Positions 21,552-29,194 of a DNA stretch of 47,967 nt are shown in pieces (positions within the stretch are counted from its first letter, which is position 1; the number at the start of each line of letters is the position of its first letter). The translations under genes were made by a program, and so were the position numbers. Location of the stretch: positions 1 through 47,967 of the IMG/VR virus record IMGVR_UViG_3300005918_000033; one strand, 5' to 3'. The stretch comes from a virus. The notes beneath the pieces were generated by a model, which saw only the letters and a list, made by a program, of their open reading frames with translations, was not told where the DNA came from and ran no database searches.

Positions 21552-21674
21552 AAGTGGGTGGCGGAATGTAGCTAAGCTACTTGGTAGACGCGCTAAATGG
21601 CAAGATACACCGGGTTAACGTAAAAGCGCTTGCGGCTGGGATATCTTATGCAGGTTCGAATCCTGCCCCACTTA
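21552..21674 (+). tRNA. tRNA-Leu-like RNA with D-loop hairpin insertion and no clear anticodon arm
   Basis: Acceptor arms AAGTGGG (21552-21558) and CCCACTT (21667-21673) pair perfectly, followed by A. The T-arm GCAGG-TTCGAAT-CCTGC (21650-21666) is canonical. The class II (Leu) D-arm signature GCGGAAT...TGGTAGACGC is present, but interrupted at 21568-21580 by a perfect 13-base hairpin (GTAGCT-A-AGCTAC). The 58 bases from 21592 to 21649 should hold the anticodon and variable arms (~33 expected), yet I find no standard 5-bp stem with 7-base loop. CCA is not encoded. It may be a degenerate tRNA, an intron-bearing tRNA or a tRNA mimic. Confidence 0.6.
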
Positions 21675-21697
21675 AACTAAATCAAAGGAGACAAACA

Positions 21698-21856
21698 ATG
21701 AGTGTAAACAGTTCTACTCAACATATAATTTGGCAAGACTACTCTAAAATTATAAGGATAAGATGCGGACATATAGAAATATCATTAGCAAAAAAGCCAC
21801 AATACTGCCCAAATTGCGGAGAAAATGTTAAAGAAGTAGAAATACAAAAACCTTAG
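21698..21856 (+). CDS. Zinc-ribbon miniprotein, 52 aa
   Basis: ATG at 21698 after AAAGGAG; the open frame upstream is the tRNA-like RNA. A Cys in IRCGH and a later CPNCG give a rubredoxin-like knuckle. Function unknown. Confidence 0.6.
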   Translation: MSVNSSTQHIIWQDYSKIIRIRCGHIEISLAKKPQYCPNCGENVKEVEIQKP

Positions 21857-21877
21857 AAGTAAAAATTAGGAGATCTA

Positions 21878-22036
21878 ATGCCAGTAGACAAACATAAACA
21901 AGAAAGAGAAGTATCAGATATGGTTTGGCTGGAAGCTATAAAATGGGAACTTCTAAGTCTTCAAGCAAAAAATGGTTTGGATAGTAAACAAGATGCACTT
22001 TTATTAAAGCTAAGACAAGAAGGAGTACTGAAATGA
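21878..22036 (+). CDS. Hypothetical helical miniprotein, 52 aa
   Basis: Follows AGGAGA. Helical (VSDMVWLEAIKWELLSLQAKN, DALLLKLRQEG). Its TGA overlaps the next ATG (ATGA). Confidence 0.55.
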   Translation: MPVDKHKQEREVSDMVWLEAIKWELLSLQAKNGLDSKQDALLLKLRQEGVLK

Positions 22037-22224
22037 TTCCAAAGGAGTTTGTTGAAACAAACCTTAAAAAAGCCAAAGGTGCGTGTTTTTTCGGTGTACC
22101 TATTGAAAAACTTACTCGTAATGAATTAATTGCGTGTGCTGTTGCAGGGTGGACTGCTGAACAAGATGCTTTGAAAGAAAATAAACACCAGAGAGACTTT
22201 TTGTTGTCTATAAAGGGGTACTGA
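22033..22224 (+). CDS. Hypothetical protein, 63 aa
   Basis: ATGA-coupled to the previous gene. A helix (NELIACAVAGWTAEQDALKEN) and GACFFGVPIE are the recognisable features. Unknown function. Confidence 0.55.
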   Translation: MIPKEFVETNLKKAKGACFFGVPIEKLTRNELIACAVAGWTAEQDALKENKHQRDFLLSIKGY

Positions 22225-22225
22225 A

Positions 22226-22459
22226 ATGAATATAGAAAGTTTTATTAAAAAGGAAGCTCCAAAAAAAGACATCCATGACATGACGTATGCTGTTGCATTA
22301 AGGAGTGTCCACAATACTTATAAAAACATGCCATTGACTGAGCTTAAAGAGTGGCAAATTGTTGCTCGAAAGCAATACAATTCTACACACAACAGCACAG
22401 CAGCGTGTATGATTTTATTCTCGCTAATAAAAGAAAAGGAAAAGAAAAATGAACGATAA
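22226..22459 (+). CDS. Hypothetical protein, 77 aa
   Basis: Starts 1 base after the previous stop. Helical with basic ends (SFIKKEAPKKDIHDMTYAVAL; STAACMILFSLIKEKEKK). It overlaps the next gene by 11 bases. Confidence 0.55.
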   Translation: MNIESFIKKEAPKKDIHDMTYAVALRSVHNTYKNMPLTELKEWQIVARKQYNSTHNSTAACMILFSLIKEKEKKNER

Positions 22460-22664
22460 AGAAAAGCTTGAAGTAATACAAATACTGAAAGGTATAACAG
22501 AAGATATGAAACGTGCAGTAGCAAAGTTTGTTAAAGAGCCTCTTGACAAGCAAGCAATTTTTGATTACTTCGCAGCTCACAACGCAGCTATATCAGTATT
22601 AGCAACTATCCTGGCAGCAATTTTAATACGGGAGGCTGATAAAAAGGAAGAGAAAAATGAGTGA
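22449..22664 (+). CDS. Hypothetical protein, 71 aa (paralogue at 15790-15990)
   Basis: Shares EVIQIL...ITEDMK and AHNAAISVLATILAAIL with the 66-residue protein at 15790. It overlaps both neighbours. A helical bundle; role unknown. Confidence 0.6.
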   Translation: MNDKEKLEVIQILKGITEDMKRAVAKFVKEPLDKQAIFDYFAAHNAAISVLATILAAILIREADKKEEKNE

Positions 22665-22860
22665 AACAATAGACTGTATAAAATGTTATCAACCAGATAT
22701 ACCTATTACTGCTTATTATATTCCTTTAGGCTCAAGCGGTTTTATTAAAGTTTTTAATTACCCGTGGAGCTTAGATGTTTTACTGCTTACAAGGAAACAG
22801 GGTAAACTTGAAATAGCAAAATTTGATGCTGCTATGATGGGAGAAGAAAATGAGACTTGA
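22657..22860 (+). CDS. Hypothetical protein, 67 aa
   Basis: Overlaps the previous gene by 8 bases. One Cys pair (CIKC) near the N-terminus, then beta-like ITAYYIPLGSSGFIKVF. Not recognised. Confidence 0.5.
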   Translation: MSETIDCIKCYQPDIPITAYYIPLGSSGFIKVFNYPWSLDVLLLTRKQGKLEIAKFDAAMMGEENET

Positions 22861-23089
22861 AAACCTCTACGAAAATTTTGGAAAAGCTTCAATTGAATCT
22901 CAGGCTTCGTATATGTCAGAATATCGCTTACGTCGAGCTGAAGATATGACTAGAACACCAACTTGGCCTAAGGTAAAGAAGTCAAGCAGCAAAGTTTTAC
23001 CTCTCACAGAAGAAGAGAAGACTATAATGACTTTGATGGGCTTGAAGAGAAAAGATATTATTGCTATGAGACAAATGAATTTAACCTGA
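22850..23089 (+). CDS. Hypothetical protein upstream of the methyltransferase, 79 aa
   Basis: Overlaps the previous gene by 11 bases. A basic middle (SEYRLRRAEDMTRTP) and a C-terminal helix pair (TEEEKTIMTLMGLKRKDIIAM) resemble a small HTH-like end. It lies 13 bases before the ParB-methyltransferase and may be functionally linked. Confidence 0.55.
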   Translation: MRLENLYENFGKASIESQASYMSEYRLRRAEDMTRTPTWPKVKKSSSKVLPLTEEEKTIMTLMGLKRKDIIAMRQMNLT

Positions 23090-23102
23090 GGAGAAGAATT
23101 GG

Positions 23103-24434
23103 ATGAAAGAAAGAAAAATAGACGAGAGTATAATCTTTGAGTTTGACCCGGCGAAAATTACTATCCACGGTGATCTGCCCAGACAAAGAAAAGATCTTGG
23201 TAAGATAGAGAAAATGATGGATTCGATAACTACCTTTGGTCAATTCCAGCCAATTATAATCAACAGAAATAATGAGTTAATTGCCGGCGGTCGGAGACTT
23301 GCCGCTTGTCTTATGCTTGGAATAAAAGTCAGAGCCTGTTATAAAGATACTATAGATCCTGTTTTAATGCGGGAGATAGAGCTGGAAGAAAATCTTCAGC
23401 GAAAGGATTTAATTCCGGCAGAAGAAAGTCTTGCTGTAGACGAGCTTGTTAAATTGAAACAAGCCAGATTTGGTACACCAACCAGAGGAAAAACCGGCGG
23501 GTTTACGCTGGAAGATGCGGCTGAAGTAGTAGGCAAAACCAAAGGCTACGTGATTGAATCTTTACAGATAGCTGATATGGTTAGAAGTTTCCCGGATTTA
23601 TCTAAAGCAAAGACAAAATCTGAAATAAAGTCTGCTTACAAAGGCTTGCAAAGAGTTCAAGATAATATATCAGCTTTAACTGACTATGAGAAAAAGGCAA
23701 CAAAAATAGAGGTTTTTAGTGTAGTTAATGCAAATGCTCTGGAGCATATGAAAAAGAAAGAGAAAAACTCCATAGACCTATTGTTTACAGACCCACCTTA
23801 CGGTATAGATATAGATGAAGTTGGAATGACCACTGGCGGAGAGACTGGTGGCGATTTGACCACCACTGGAACAACGTACCAAGATGATCTAGAATATACC
23901 ACAAAATTGCTTACAGCAATTGCAAAAGAATCTTACAGATTTACTAAAAACAACGCTCACGCTTATATCTTCTGCGGTAGAGATAGATTTATATTCCAGC
24001 TTGCTTATGATTTAATGACTGCTGCTGGTTGGCTTGTATTAAAGTGGCCTATGATTTGGGCTAAAGGAAAATCCGGACAAAACAACCAGCCGAGTATGTG
24101 GCCAAGCTCTACTTATGAAGCAATTCTCTTCGCTAGAAAACCTACTTCCAAACTTATCATTGAAGGAAAAGGTGATTGGATTCAGTGCGATAAAGTTCTT
24201 CCGAGTCAGAGGCTTCACCAAGCAGAAAAGCCTGTTTCTCTGTGTAAAGAACTTATCTCTCGTGTAGCTATGCCGGGGTTTACTTTATACGATCCTTTTG
24301 TAGGTTCCGGGGCAATACTTGAAGCTGGTCTTGCTATGAAACTTCTATGTTCAGGCTGCGAGCTTGCTGTTGAGTCTTACTCTATAGCCCTTGGCAGACT
24401 GACAAAACTTACTAACAAAGAAATTACGTTGTAG
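23103..24434 (+). CDS. ParB-like domain fused to a DNA methyltransferase (beta class)
   Basis: 443 residues. The N-terminal ~200 contain a ParB/Srx fold: QFQPIIINRNNELIAGGRRL (~50-66), then IELEENLQRKDL and a predicted HTH region (TLEDAAEVVGKTKGYV). The C-terminal part is an N4-cytosine/N6-adenine methyltransferase: motif IV DPPYG with D230, and motif I DPFVGSG from D397. Because motif IV precedes motif I it is beta class. ParB-MTase fusions are known in phages and mobile elements. The likely role is self-methylation against restriction or marking of replicated DNA. No cognate restriction enzyme is adjacent. Target base and sequence are not predictable here. Confidence 0.85.
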   Translation: MKERKIDESIIFEFDPAKITIHGDLPRQRKDLGKIEKMMDSITTFGQFQPIIINRNNELIAGGRRLAACLMLGIKVRACYKDTIDPVLMREIELEENLQRKDLIPAEESLAVDELVKLKQARFGTPTRGKTGGFTLEDAAEVVGKTKGYVIESLQIADMVRSFPDLSKAKTKSEIKSAYKGLQRVQDNISALTDYEKKATKIEVFSVVNANALEHMKKKEKNSIDLLFTDPPYGIDIDEVGMTTGGETGGDLTTTGTTYQDDLEYTTKLLTAIAKESYRFTKNNAHAYIFCGRDRFIFQLAYDLMTAAGWLVLKWPMIWAKGKSGQNNQPSMWPSSTYEAILFARKPTSKLIIEGKGDWIQCDKVLPSQRLHQAEKPVSLCKELISRVAMPGFTLYDPFVGSGAILEAGLAMKLLCSGCELAVESYSIALGRLTKLTNKEITL

Positions 24435-24443
24435 GAGGAAGAG

Positions 24444-24617
24444 ATGAAAGAAAACATAAAATTAAAGAAATGCAAACGTGGTTACGATGTAACGCTTACA
24501 AAAAAGATTAAACACCCGTATAATTCTGAGCAATGGTCGGTAATTTGTAGTAATTGTGATTATGTAAGTGATAAATATTTAACAGCTAAAGAAGCTATAC
24601 AATATTGGAATAAGTAA
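24444..24617 (+). CDS. Lar-like zinc ribbon protein (putative restriction alleviation)
   Basis: 57 residues. WSVICSNCDYVSDK followed by LTAKEAIQYWNK matches the end of the Lar/restriction-alleviation family (Cys pair, then EAIxxWN). The usual first CPFCG pair is replaced by a single Cys (KKCKRGY), so the zinc site is incomplete or altered. It is 9 bases after the methyltransferase, which supports a counter-restriction module. The assignment rests on this short motif. Confidence 0.5.
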   Translation: MKENIKLKKCKRGYDVTLTKKIKHPYNSEQWSVICSNCDYVSDKYLTAKEAIQYWNK

Positions 24618-24629
24618 GGAGATTTGAAA

Positions 24630-24968
24630 ATGGAACCAAAGGTTACCAAAACACAAAAAGTAGTTTCTGGTAGTGATACAGTAAAAAGAGAAAAGTATGA
24701 CCCAATTCTGTCCATCCAACAAGCTATCAATATGGCTACGGCTGAAAACCGTGTGGTTAGATTTCTAACTGAAAAGTCTAACAAAGAAATAATGCTGGGA
24801 GTTGTTGATATGAAAGGCTGTGCACTGAGAAAACCAAGCAAAGAAGCAAAAGAAATTGCTGTAATCCCGCCTGGGATTGAGGATTTTTGTTTTGAGAAAG
24901 CGGTAGATATGAGTATTAAAACTTCCAGCAGAATTATTGTTCCTAAACCTAGAATATGGCTTCCGTAA
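24630..24968 (+). CDS. Hypothetical protein, 112 aa
   Basis: ATG at 24630 after AAGGAG. Helical middle (ILSIQQAINMATAENRVVRFL), then a beta-like VDMKGCALRKP and PPGIEDFCFEKA. No family recognised. Co-oriented with the HExxH gene 9 bases downstream. Confidence 0.55.
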   Translation: MEPKVTKTQKVVSGSDTVKREKYDPILSIQQAINMATAENRVVRFLTEKSNKEIMLGVVDMKGCALRKPSKEAKEIAVIPPGIEDFCFEKAVDMSIKTSSRIIVPKPRIWLP

Positions 24969-24977
24969 GAAGAAAGA

Positions 24978-25283
24978 ATGAAAAAACCTAAAACAGTAAA
25001 AATTGGTGGGCATATCTTCAAAGTTTTGTGGCCACATAAATTTCGGGAAAGAGGTGATATTTATGGGCTGTGTAGTCATTCAAGGGCAGAAATCAGAGTC
25101 GGTAATGTGAATGCCGCTGGTAACAAAACAGCCGAAAGTGCTCAAATAGTATCGTTTATCCATGAGGTTTTACACGCTATTGATATCACTTCTGGCCATA
25201 AGATTTTCAACAGTAACGAAGCCGCAATAGAAGGAATTTCCGAAGGTATTTACCAAGTACTTGTAGATAATAAATGGTTATAA
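24978..25283 (+). CDS. Small zincin-like metallopeptidase
   Basis: 101 residues. FIHEVLHAID has the HExxH zinc motif (H62, E63, H66), with a later AAIEGISEGIYQ whose Glu could be the third ligand. The short length and KIGGHIFKVLW start fit phage-encoded minimal zincins, not SprT or ImmA. Substrate unknown; it could process a host or phage protein. It overlaps the next gene by 10 bases. Confidence 0.6.
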   Translation: MKKPKTVKIGGHIFKVLWPHKFRERGDIYGLCSHSRAEIRVGNVNAAGNKTAESAQIVSFIHEVLHAIDITSGHKIFNSNEAAIEGISEGIYQVLVDNKWL

Positions 25284-25468
25284 CGTATTGGGAACATAAA
25301 GTAGGAATTTCTACCTACTTAATAAAAGAGTGGAAATGCTGTGGACACTTATGGCAATTAATGTTATCAGGTAATTATATAAGAGGACATAACTGGAATC
25401 CAGTATGCCCAACTTGTGGTAAAAAATCAGAGTCAGTGTGGTTACCAGGAAAGCGGTATGTACCGTAA
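25274..25468 (+). CDS. Zinc-ribbon miniprotein, 64 aa
   Basis: Overlaps the metallopeptidase end. CCGH and CPTCG, separated by ~26 residues, form a probable zinc site in an aromatic-rich chain. Function unknown. The palindromic element follows its stop. Confidence 0.6.
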   Translation: MVITYWEHKVGISTYLIKEWKCCGHLWQLMLSGNYIRGHNWNPVCPTCGKKSESVWLPGKRYVP

Positions 25469-25470
25469 CC

Positions 25471-25500
25471 AAGAAAGGTCAATATTTGACTAAATGACTG
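25471..25500 (+). repeat. Dispersed palindromic element, intergenic copy
   Basis: Core GTCAATATTTGAC at 25478-25490 with AAGAAAG upstream and TAAATGACTG downstream. Confidence 0.7.
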
Positions 25501-25625
25501 ACAAAATAATCAACATAGGAAAGACTCATAACGAAGTAGTAGTAACTCATGCAACACATAATTTGCTGTACTTCGTTAAGAATTTTTTCCAGATTATAAA
25601 ATTAAATCGTATCAAGAGAGATTGA
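25494..25625 (+). CDS. Possible miniprotein, 43 aa
   Basis: ATG at 25494 opens a short frame (MTDKIINIGKTHNEVV...) with no good ribosome binding site. Its start lies inside the flank of the palindromic element. It may be spurious; without it 25469-25655 is empty apart from that element. Confidence 0.25.
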   Translation: MTDKIINIGKTHNEVVVTHATHNLLYFVKNFFQIIKLNRIKRD

Positions 25626-25655
25626 TTAAATTACTAGATAAAAAGGAGAATTGAA

Positions 25656-25859
25656 ATGACAACTCCAGCACAACGTTGGGCACAGAAAAGAAATTGGCAT
25701 AAAGCTAGATTAATGGGTATGTTAGCAGTTTGTCACAATGAAATATTTACAAGAAAAGAAAGACTAGCTTTTCATAAAGTTCATACACAACTGATAGATC
25801 TCTTAATAGATTGGAACAGTCAGAATTATAAGTCTAAACAAGAGTATCTAAGAATGTAA
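25656..25859 (+). CDS. Hypothetical basic protein, 67 aa
   Basis: AAGGAGA upstream. Basic and helical (PAQRWAQKRNWHKARLMGML, ERLAFHKVHTQLIDLLIDW). No motif recognised. Confidence 0.55.
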   Translation: MTTPAQRWAQKRNWHKARLMGMLAVCHNEIFTRKERLAFHKVHTQLIDLLIDWNSQNYKSKQEYLRM

Positions 25860-25888
25860 GATTTATCCTTAAATCAAAAGGAGCTAAG

Positions 25889-26365
25889 ATGAAAGAAATT
25901 CAATTATCTCGAGGAATGGCAGCACTAATAGACGATGAAGATTTTAAAAAAGTGTCTCAGTATAAATGGAGTATTCTAGAAGGAAGAAATACTTATTATG
26001 CCGAACAAAAACGTGATTTAAGGTATAGACATTTACACAGATATATAATGAATACGCCAAAAGATTTAATTGTAGATCATAAAGACGGAAACGGATTAAA
26101 CTGCCAAAAAATAAATATGCGTAATTGCACTTACGCTGAAAACTGTCAAAACAGAAAACAACGAAACAAGAAAAAATACGGTTATCAAGGAGTATTTTCC
26201 AGAGCAGAAGATAAACATTACGCTGGTATTAGGTATAAAAGAGAGCAAATTCATTTAGGCGTATTTAGCACAGCAGAAAATGCAGCTTTAGCTTATAATA
26301 AAAAAGCTCTAGAATTATATGGAGATGATGCAAATCTTAATATTATTTCTATAGGAGATAAATAA
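25889..26365 (+). CDS. HNH homing endonuclease with AP2 DNA-binding domain
   Basis: 158 residues. Residues ~48-90 are the HNH core (HLHRYIM, IVDHKDGNGLNC, NMRNCTYAEN). Residues ~96-150 form an AP2 domain (YQGVF, YAGIRYK, HLGVFSTAENAALAYNKKA). This is the standard free-standing phage HNH-AP2 homing enzyme. It abuts the polymerase gene, with its stop overlapping the ATG (TAATG). The polymerase frame is uninterrupted, so there is no intron. It may home into an intergenic site next to the polymerase. Confidence 0.85.
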   Translation: MKEIQLSRGMAALIDDEDFKKVSQYKWSILEGRNTYYAEQKRDLRYRHLHRYIMNTPKDLIVDHKDGNGLNCQKINMRNCTYAENCQNRKQRNKKKYGYQGVFSRAEDKHYAGIRYKREQIHLGVFSTAENAALAYNKKALELYGDDANLNIISIGDK

Positions 26366-28770
26366 TGCGCTGTGAAATTGAAGGTCCAGATGACGCAAAA
26401 ATTATGATGGTAGGGGAATGTCCTGGCGCAGAGGAAGATAAAATAGGTAGACCCTTTGTAGGTAAAGCAGGGCAAACCTTAAATAATCTCTTAGCCCAGG
26501 CCGGTATAGCTCGGTATCAATGCTTAATTACTAATGTAGCAAAAGAAAAAGCTCCAGCTAACAAAATTTCTTTCTACTTTGAAGATAAAAAATGTACTAT
26601 ACCTAAACCTAAAATGCAAGAATGGGTAAACGAGCTTAAAGCTGATATTGAATTATACAGACCCAATATTATAATTGCACTTGGTGCAACAGCTCTTTGG
26701 GCTTTAACTGGTGAAAAAAAGATTTCTATATTTAGAGGCTATATTATTCCTTGTACTTTAGTTTCTGGAGTAAAGGTTATGCCTATTTATCACCCTCAGG
26801 CTATTTCATATGACTGGAAACTTTACTTCCAATCAGTTCTGGATTTCCGTAAAGCTCTCAGACATTCCGAGTTCCCCGAAATACCTGAATCCACACAGAC
26901 ATACCTTCCAAATGTTAGCGCAAGACAATTCATTGACTACATGGAAGAATGTATAGCCAAACCTGAGTGGGAAGAAATTGCAGTAGATGTAGAGACTCTC
27001 CAGCCAGGAAGTCATATAGAAGAACTTGGTCTCAGCCACAGTGCAGACTTTGGTATTTCTTTTTTCTTTCTAAAGGGTCGTGCTCCCACTGTCCCAGAAA
27101 GCACAGAGCTTTTAATTTGGCAGACCTTTGCTAGACTGATGGAGAAAAAGAAAGTAATTATGCAGAATGGAGCTTATGATATTGGAGTACTCTGGCATAA
27201 TCAGCATATTCTAGTTGAGAATTTATCAATGGACACACTTATAGCTGCTCATGTTTGTTGGCCAGAATTACCCAGAGATCTTGGTTTCTTAGGTTCTGTC
27301 TGCTTAGACGTCCCACCGTGGAAGAAAGGTTCAGCAAAGACCCAGATCTACAATCCTGCTGATGCAGCTAATACCTTCGGTATATCTAAAGTTCTTGATG
27401 CTGAGCTGACTGTACAAGGAGTCAGAGAAACTTTCGATTTCGAAATGGGCCTGATTCCCGTAGCTCTTATGATGCAACTTCAAGGTATTGAAGTAAATAT
27501 TGAAAAGAAAGAAGAGCTGATTAAAAAGTGGAATATCATTATGGTAGATATGAAAGGTCAGCTGGATAAAATCATTGGTAGAGAAATAAATTTTAATTCT
27601 CCAAAGCAAATGCAACAACTTCTTTACATAGACCTTGGTCTTCCTGTTCAATACAAAAGACGAAAGTCTATCAGAGACAAAAAGACAATGACTACAGATG
27701 CAGCAGCGTTACGTACTCTGTCTCGAAACGTTCCAGATAATCCAATTTTTAACTTAATCCTGGAGTATAAAAAAGCCAACGTGTTGCTTAGATTCCTGGA
27801 TGTAAAACTTTCTCCAGAGAACAGAGTCCATACAAGCTACAATATAACTGGTGCAGCATCTGACGATGAGGAGGATACAAAGAAAACAAAACGTAGCTTT
27901 GGTAGATGGAGTTCCAGCAAGTCAATCATCCTTCCCTTTGGTAGTGGAAATCTGCAAAATATTCCTCCTGAAGCCAGGAAAATGTACACAGCTCCGCTGG
28001 GATGGAAAATCGTCGAAGCAGATTATGCTCAAGCTGAAGCTGTTATTGTTGCGCACTTGTGTAATAATCAAAAGATGAAAAAGATGTTTAAAGATTCGTT
28101 TGGTCTTTCTAGCGAAGAGAAGAAACCTTACGATATACATATTTTAAAAGCTACAGAACTCTTTAACATCCCTTGGGACGAAGTTACTAAAGAACAACGT
28201 ACTCTTGCTAAAACAATCAGGCATGGTAGAAATTACTCCGCTGGGCCACTTGTCCTATCTAATAGACTTGGTATTACTATGACAAAAGCTAAAGGATTAA
28301 TTGAACTCGACCAGCGAATTGATCCTTCCCTTGGTCTCTGGCATATGTCTATCCAAGAAGAGTTAAAGCGTACCAGAGTTCTTAAAAATCTCCTCGGCAG
28401 AAAGCACAGATTCCTTGATCGCTGGAGTGATTCTTTATTTCGTAGTGCCTATTCATACAAACCTCAATCAACAGTAGGAGATTTACTTAACGCAGCTTTA
28501 AAAACATTATATGATAGTTTATATAATGTTTCTTACGAAATGACAGTTCTTTTACAACTTCATGACGCTATATATGTAATGGTAGAAGATAAAAACGTAG
28601 AAAAAGCTATAGAGCATATGAGAAAATGTATGATAAAACCTTTAAAGTATAAAGAGGAAACATTTTATATTGACTGTGACTTTAAAATTAAGACATCATG
28701 GGCTAAGGGCGAAACTTATGAAAAGAACTGGTTAGAGTTTGATGAAGAGCATAACTTAGGGAGGGTTTAA
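26365..28770 (+). CDS. Uracil-DNA glycosylase-family A DNA polymerase fusion
   Basis: 801 residues. Residues ~10-175 are a family 4-type uracil-DNA glycosylase: GECPGAEED, GRPFVGKAGQTL, TNVAKE, and HPQA with H143; the N-terminal CxxC of typical iron-sulfur members is not obvious. A DnaQ-like 3'-5' exonuclease follows (DVET with D208 and E210, QNGAYDIG). The C-terminal half is the polymerase: motif A DYAQAEA with D553, O-helix QRTLAKTIRHGRNY, motif C LHDAIYV with D734. The residue matching E. coli Pol I F762 is His620, and the usual HDE reads HDA. The main replicative polymerase of this phage, with built-in uracil sensing or removal. Confidence 0.9.
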   Translation: MRCEIEGPDDAKIMMVGECPGAEEDKIGRPFVGKAGQTLNNLLAQAGIARYQCLITNVAKEKAPANKISFYFEDKKCTIPKPKMQEWVNELKADIELYRPNIIIALGATALWALTGEKKISIFRGYIIPCTLVSGVKVMPIYHPQAISYDWKLYFQSVLDFRKALRHSEFPEIPESTQTYLPNVSARQFIDYMEECIAKPEWEEIAVDVETLQPGSHIEELGLSHSADFGISFFFLKGRAPTVPESTELLIWQTFARLMEKKKVIMQNGAYDIGVLWHNQHILVENLSMDTLIAAHVCWPELPRDLGFLGSVCLDVPPWKKGSAKTQIYNPADAANTFGISKVLDAELTVQGVRETFDFEMGLIPVALMMQLQGIEVNIEKKEELIKKWNIIMVDMKGQLDKIIGREINFNSPKQMQQLLYIDLGLPVQYKRRKSIRDKKTMTTDAAALRTLSRNVPDNPIFNLILEYKKANVLLRFLDVKLSPENRVHTSYNITGAASDDEEDTKKTKRSFGRWSSSKSIILPFGSGNLQNIPPEARKMYTAPLGWKIVEADYAQAEAVIVAHLCNNQKMKKMFKDSFGLSSEEKKPYDIHILKATELFNIPWDEVTKEQRTLAKTIRHGRNYSAGPLVLSNRLGITMTKAKGLIELDQRIDPSLGLWHMSIQEELKRTRVLKNLLGRKHRFLDRWSDSLFRSAYSYKPQSTVGDLLNAALKTLYDSLYNVSYEMTVLLQLHDAIYVMVEDKNVEKAIEHMRKCMIKPLKYKEETFYIDCDFKIKTSWAKGETYEKNWLEFDEEHNLGRV

Positions 28771-28773
28771 AAA

Positions 28774-29193
28774 ATGAATAGAAGAAAATTCTTAAAAGGT
28801 TTAGTACTTACAGTAGGCTCTTCTTTTTTACCGTTTAGTATATTAAAAGCTAATGTACTAAATAAAACTAAGCTAAAACAAGAAAAGACAATTACGTTTA
28901 ATAACATAGTGCAATTATATGAAGACTTTGAAACGCTTGATTTAACTAGCTACTCCGATAAAAATAATAGGCTGGAACGCTACATAAAACCAGCTGTAGC
29001 TCAATTACAGCAGGATTATTTAAAGTATAAAAGAAAAGGTTATATATCTTTTATACCTCCACATGCAGAACTTGGAATAAAAGTTACTACCTTTAAACAC
29101 AATGGAGTATACTTTAGATTTATCCAAGATGCTTATAGTATAGAAACTGATACTTTTATGAACAGGATAGATATGTTTTTAGGAAAGGTATAG
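28774..29193 (+). CDS. Protein with twin-arginine-type signal, 139 aa
   Basis: Residues 1-28 read MNRRKFLKGLVLTVGSSFLP, a close match to a Tat signal (RRxFLK, then a moderately hydrophobic stretch). The mature part is mixed (AVAQLQQDYLKYKRKG, GIKVTTFKHNGVYFRF). It is 3 bases after the polymerase, so co-expressed. A Tat-exported protein in a replication operon is unusual; superinfection or envelope functions are possible, but nothing proves export. Confidence 0.55.
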   Translation: MNRRKFLKGLVLTVGSSFLPFSILKANVLNKTKLKQEKTITFNNIVQLYEDFETLDLTSYSDKNNRLERYIKPAVAQLQQDYLKYKRKGYISFIPPHAELGIKVTTFKHNGVYFRFIQDAYSIETDTFMNRIDMFLGKV

Positions 29194-29194
29194 T

